From JAYYZW01 sp965217605 (GTDB taxonomy: Bacteria; Pseudomonadota; Gammaproteobacteria; Ga0077536), in assembly GCA_965217605.1 (NCBI GenBank), contig CBDCJB010000015.1, forward strand, positions 1 to 64,000: 64,000 bases of DNA, given 5' to 3'. This document shows positions 61,056 to 64,000 of the stretch, one piece after another (position 1 is the first letter of the stretch; the number at the start of each line of letters is the position of its first letter). Both the position numbers and the translations under genes were made by a program. Under the pieces are notes generated by a model. It was not told where the DNA came from. It did not search any database and saw only the letters and a program-made list of their open reading frames with translations.

Positions 61056-62032
61056 GGTATTCAGCCGCCGAGAAGCTTGAGATCATTCGGTTGGTGGAGC
61101 GATCGCACCTGCCGGCCAAGCAAACCCTGGCTATGTTGGGCGTTCCACGCACCACCTTCTACCGTTGGTACGCACACTATCGTCATGACGGAGAAGTGGC
61201 GCTGCAGGACCAGGCGCCCCTGCCGGGGCGGGTGTGGAACCGGATCCCCGATACCGTGCGAGACCGCCTGATCACGTTGGCGCTGAACAGGCCGGAACTG
61301 AGTCCGCGCGAGTTGGCGGTTACCTTCACCGATACCGAGGGCTATTTTGTCTCGGAAAGCTCGGTTTACCGGCTTCTCAAAGCCCACGCTCTGATCACCA
61401 GTCCGGCCTTCATCGTCATGAAGGCCGCCAGCGAGTTCACAGACAAGACCACGGCCATCAATCAGCAGTGGCAGACGGATTTTACCTACCTGAAGATCAT
61501 TGGCTGGGGCTGGATGGTTCTATCCACGATACGGGATGACTTTTCACGCTATGTCGTGGCCTGGAAGCTGTGTACGACCATGACCAGCCGGGATGTGGCC
61601 GAGACCCTGGAACTTGCCTTGCAGGCCTCGGGTTGCGACCAGGCCGACGTCGTGCAAAAGCCGAGATTACTCTCCGACAATGGCTCAAGTTACCTCTCGA
61701 GCGACCTTGCTGATTGGCTCAGCGACAATGGGATGAGCCACGTTCGCGGTGCACCGTACCATCCGCAGACACAAGGCAAGATCGAACGCTGGCACCAGAC
61801 GCTGAAGAACCGGATACTACTGGAGAATGACTTCTTGCCCGGCGATCTGAAACAGCAGATCGAGCGGTTCGTCGATCACTACAATCATCAGCGAACCCAT
61901 GAGCGCTTGAAAAACCTGACGCCAGCCGACGTTTACTTCGGGCGCGGGCAATCTATTTTGGCAAAACGAGAAAGGATCAAACGAAAGACTATCGCGAAAC
62001 GTCGTTTGCACTATCAACGACACGCTGAGTAA
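61052..62032 (+). CDS. IS3-type transposase OrfB (DDE integrase core)
   Basis: A 326-residue DDE transposase. The catalytic triad is visible: D in W-Q-T-D-F-T-Y-L near residue 148, D in L-S-D-N-G-S-S-Y near residue 209, and E in G-K-I-E-R-W-H-Q near residue 247 (spacing DD35E). The N-terminus has an HTH-21 type region (F-Y-R-W-Y). The gene is intact, so the element may still be active. Confidence 0.9.
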   Translation: MRYSAAEKLEIIRLVERSHLPAKQTLAMLGVPRTTFYRWYAHYRHDGEVALQDQAPLPGRVWNRIPDTVRDRLITLALNRPELSPRELAVTFTDTEGYFVSESSVYRLLKAHALITSPAFIVMKAASEFTDKTTAINQQWQTDFTYLKIIGWGWMVLSTIRDDFSRYVVAWKLCTTMTSRDVAETLELALQASGCDQADVVQKPRLLSDNGSSYLSSDLADWLSDNGMSHVRGAPYHPQTQGKIERWHQTLKNRILLENDFLPGDLKQQIERFVDHYNHQRTHERLKNLTPADVYFGRGQSILAKRERIKRKTIAKRRLHYQRHAE

Positions 62033-62102
62033 CATGAAAATGATGAGCAAAATACTCCCTTAGCAAGACCAAACATCTGTCCCATTTGTTTGAAGACGGA
62101 CA

Positions 62103-62466
62103 CGACACAGTCGTTAGCTTCCGCGATAGCCGCGACGATCGTGTCGAGCACGCTACGGGAACGGCCTTTCGCCTTGCCGTCTGCCATTAGTCTTGCCCAG
62201 ACAAGGCCAGCCTTCTCGTCGAAGGGGAGAATGCGGCCGGCGAATAGAGCCGACGGACCTTCCGGGCTCGCGAACCACGCTTCAAGCTCATCACGTTTGC
62301 GACCGGTAGGCTTCTCAAGCACGCCGCGCCGGATCTCGGCGATGGTAAGCGAGGAAATGAAAAGGTTCTCATCGACTTGTTCAGCCATCCAGGCAAGTAG
62401 AAACTCCGATGGCGTGGGCTTCGTGATGTTACTGATGATGTTGGTGTCGAGAAGATACCGGCTCAC
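62103..62466 (-). pseudogene. VapC-type PIN-domain toxin, 3' end truncated by IS element
   Basis: The reading frame encodes M-S-R-Y-L-L-D-T-N-I-I-S, the metal-binding PIN start, then I-A-E-I-R-R-G and L-D-T-I-V-A-A-I-A-E-A-N-D-C-V-V before running into the IS end (an open tail inside the IS continues to 62014). The final PIN strand, usually near T-D-N-x-x-x-F, is replaced by IS-derived residues. About 15-20 residues are lost, so activity is doubtful. It overlaps its antitoxin by four bases. Confidence 0.78.
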
Positions 62467-62765
62467 AGATCAACCTTACGACCTGACTTGAATGGGCGGG
62501 AAGCAATCGCGTCAGCGCCGACGAGCGGCGAGCGTCTCAATGCTTTAAGGATCCCGCCTTTTCGCGGCGGCTCGCCGACAATGTGCTGCCTGACGGCAAC
62601 TCGCAGACGGTCGGCCTCTGGACCTTCCTCGGCCAAGCGCTTGGCGAACGAGCGAATAAGCTCGCGGTCGGCGTCGCGCCCGAGGACCTCAAAGCGGGCC
62701 ATGCCGCGTTCGGCCAGACGGCTGCGGTATTTCTTGATAGCGCGTTTCTGAGATGTCTCGCTCAC
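62463..62765 (-). CDS. Putative antitoxin of the VapC-type toxin
   Basis: A 100-residue protein beginning at GTG 62765 (V-S-E-T-S-Q-K-R-A-I-K-K-Y-R-S-R-L). It has a basic N-terminus and R-E-L-I-R-S-F-A-K-R-L-A-E, followed by a G-E-P-P-R-K-G-G stretch that could bind the toxin. Its stop overlaps the vapC start (ATGA), the usual order for VapBC. It does not look like a standard ribbon-helix-helix VapB, so the family name is left open. The ATG at 62819 gives a longer form but lacks homology-like sequence. Confidence 0.6.
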   Translation of the reverse strand: MSETSQKRAIKKYRSRLAERGMARFEVLGRDADRELIRSFAKRLAEEGPEADRLRVAVRQHIVGEPPRKGGILKALRRSPLVGADAIASRPFKSGRKVDL

Positions 62766-62834
62766 GGTTGATCTCCAGGTTATTACCCGTAATCTACCCA
62801 GAGCAGAGCCGAACAGCAAGATGGCTCAGGTTCT

Positions 62835-63001
62835 GGTAGTGGGTCAGTTTGAAACCTGTGCTTGATTGTGCTTGGCTTTGCTTGACTGTGGGTCATTCTA
62901 AAGTTGCGCTCGTAGCCGTCTGCGAGCGTACTTCAAACAGGAGACCCAATGCGGTGATGAAGAAGCGCCCCAGAGACCAAATTTCAAACTGACCCACTAC
63001 C
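62835..63001. mobile_element. 167-bp MITE with perfect TIRs and 8-bp target duplication
   Basis: GGTAGTGGGTCAGTTTGAAA (62835-62854) is exactly the reverse complement of 62982-63001. The element is flanked by CAGGTTCT on both sides (62827-62834 and 63002-63009), an eight-base target duplication. The interior has no reading frame. It is thus a non-autonomous insertion, mobilised by a transposase not present here. Eight-base duplication is compatible with IS66, IS1595 or IS21-like elements; I cannot choose between them. Confidence 0.85.
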
Positions 63002-63099
63002 CAGGTTCTTCTTATCGCCAACAACGGCACACCTGTCGCTCCTCAAAATTCGTCCACGTTGATCTCATTGCGTTTTTCACGAGTGCCAAGCGAGCCTGA

Positions 63100-64000
63100 G
63101 ACGGATGTCCACATGGCTAAAGATACGCTTCGGAACGTTTAAATCAGTATTTCGTAGCCAGCGAGAGCTGGCTTTGGAGAACCTGGCACTGCGCCAACAA
63201 CGCGCAGTGCTCAAGCATTATCATTCGCGGCCACGGTGTTCGGATAGTGACCGATTATTCTGAGTGATGCTGTCGCGGATGTGGAAGGGTTGGCGTGTTC
63301 CACTGCACATCGTGCAACCAGCGACCGTGGTGCGTCGGCATCGCTAGGGGTTTAGGTACTTCTGGCGTTGGAAGAGCAGCGGCCGGGGTCGCCTTGGAAT
63401 CGATCGGGAACTCCGCGAACTCATCCGCCAGATGTGTCGAGCCAATCCATTGTTTTGAAGTTGGGTATTGAGATATCCGAGGCAACGGTTTCCCGGCACA
63501 TGCTCCGCCGGCGTAGGTCACCATCACCAAGCTGGCGGAGCTTCCTGGACAATCACGTCCGAGAACTGATCGCGATGGATTTCTTCACCGTACCTTCGGC
63601 AACGTTCCGAGTATTGTTTGTGGTGTTGAGGCATGAGCGTCGTCGGATCTTGTATTTCAATGTCACGGAGCATCCGACTGCGGGGTGGACGGCACGGCAA
63701 CTCGTGGAGATGGCCGATGAGGTGTCCGTTCCCCGATATTTGATCCGAGATCGAGACAGGAGTTACGGGCAGCGGTGCTCTCGACAGGCGTCAGCTTTAA
63801 GCATACGTGAGGTGATGACTGCCCCAAGGTCACCGTGGCAGAACGCGTACGCGGAGCGGGTGATTGGATCTATCAGACGGGCGTTCTTAGATCACGTCAT
63901 TGTCGTTGGGGAACGTCATCTTCGGCGTATGATGAAGCGGTATGTTCGTTACTACAACGGCACACGGACACATCTATCCTTGAAAAAGGATGCACCGGAG
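63100..64000 (+). pseudogene. Degenerate integrase-core (rve) transposase
   Basis: A decayed transposase runs off the window end. Pieces appear in different frames with several stops: E-L-A-L-E-N-L-A-L-R-Q-Q, then P-A-T-V-V, I-D-R-E-L-R-E-L-I-R-Q-M-C-R-A-N-P-L, S-E-A-T-V-S-R, M-D-F-F-T-V-P, L-I-R-D-R-D and T-A-P-R-S-P-W-Q-N-A-Y-A-E-R-V-I-G-S, then Y-Y-N-G-T-R-T-H. These are landmarks of the DDE integrase core family with long N-terminal HTH. It is clearly inactive. The spacer between the MITE and this gene (63010-63100) holds nothing recognisable. Confidence 0.8.

Larger units (their letters stand above)
60600..62102. mobile_element. IS3-family insertion sequence
   Basis: A roughly 1.5-kb element with two transposase frames and inverted ends. 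Left TGTATGCCGTC (from 60600) and right GACGGACA (to 62102) form a gapped terminal inverted repeat; a stronger inner part is ATGGGACAGAT (60618-60628) against ATCTGTCCCAT (62075-62085), with TAAGGGAG further in. The outer limits are uncertain by up to 20 bases. No direct target duplication is found between the flanks, and the flanks code for different genes (integrase left, vapC right), so insertion was followed by or caused deletion. Confidence 0.75.

Noticed and set aside
1..64000. CRISPR array or rRNA genes
   Set aside because: No regularly spaced direct repeats and no rRNA sequence were seen anywhere in the window.

Overview
The window looks like a chromosomal segment of a high-GC gammaproteobacterium, possibly from a metagenome-derived genome. 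The best evidence is the left end: a tadA/pncC/thpR group, then recA, recX, alaS, lysC, csrA and tRNA-Ser(GCU) in the order conserved around recA and csrA in many gammaproteobacteria. I cannot name a genus from the sequence alone. No rRNA genes or CRISPR arrays were seen.

Layout. (1) 0-7.5 kb: conserved housekeeping genes. (2) 7.5-11.3 kb: two convergent groups of poorly characterised envelope genes (two paralogous secreted proteins and a DUF6152-like protein facing two DUF6644-like membrane proteins and a CxxCH lipoprotein). (3) 11.3-19.4 kb: a TauD-type dioxygenase and a complete propionyl-CoA to succinyl-CoA operon (mutase, carboxylase beta and alpha, MeaB, epimerase). (4) 19.4-23 kb: a disrupted cytochrome P450, a small gene remnant and an orphan B12-binding-type radical SAM protein. 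(5) 23-45 kb: a long catabolic region with amidase, acyl-CoA ligase, hydantoinase A/B, aminotransferase, lactonase-like hydrolase, SDR, flavin monooxygenase, OsmC, two Fe(II)/2-oxoglutarate-type oxygenases, DUF1501/DUF1800 and two amidohydrolases. Several genes here are broken: a luciferase-like fragment, a cupin gene with an in-frame TAG and an ornithine cyclodeaminase-like gene with an in-frame TAG. (6) 45-59.7 kb: sirtuin, membrane glycosyltransferase-like protein, HU protein, cobalamin riboswitch plus BtuB-type receptor, DadA, zinc-ribbon protein, SMP-30 protein, OFA-family transporter, redoxin, hybrid histidine kinase and MetE-like protein. (7) 59.75-64 kb: a tRNA-Arg(UCG) with an adjoining integrase and mobile DNA, namely an IS3-type element that has cut both the integrase and a vapC gene, a 167-bp MITE with perfect ends and target duplication, and a degenerate transposase.

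How it fits together. Vitamin B12 is one theme: a B12-dependent mutase, a B12 riboswitch controlling an outer-membrane receptor, and a B12-binding-type radical SAM protein. The middle of the window points to oxidation and deacylation of amides, hydantoin-like rings, N-acyl or D-amino acids and branched or odd-chain acids whose propionyl-CoA would feed the mutase operon. Core genes are all intact while many accessory genes are interrupted, which suggests accessory gene decay more than uniform sequencing error, although single-base indels in GC-rich runs (P450, PEP-CTERM-like remnant) could be assembly errors.
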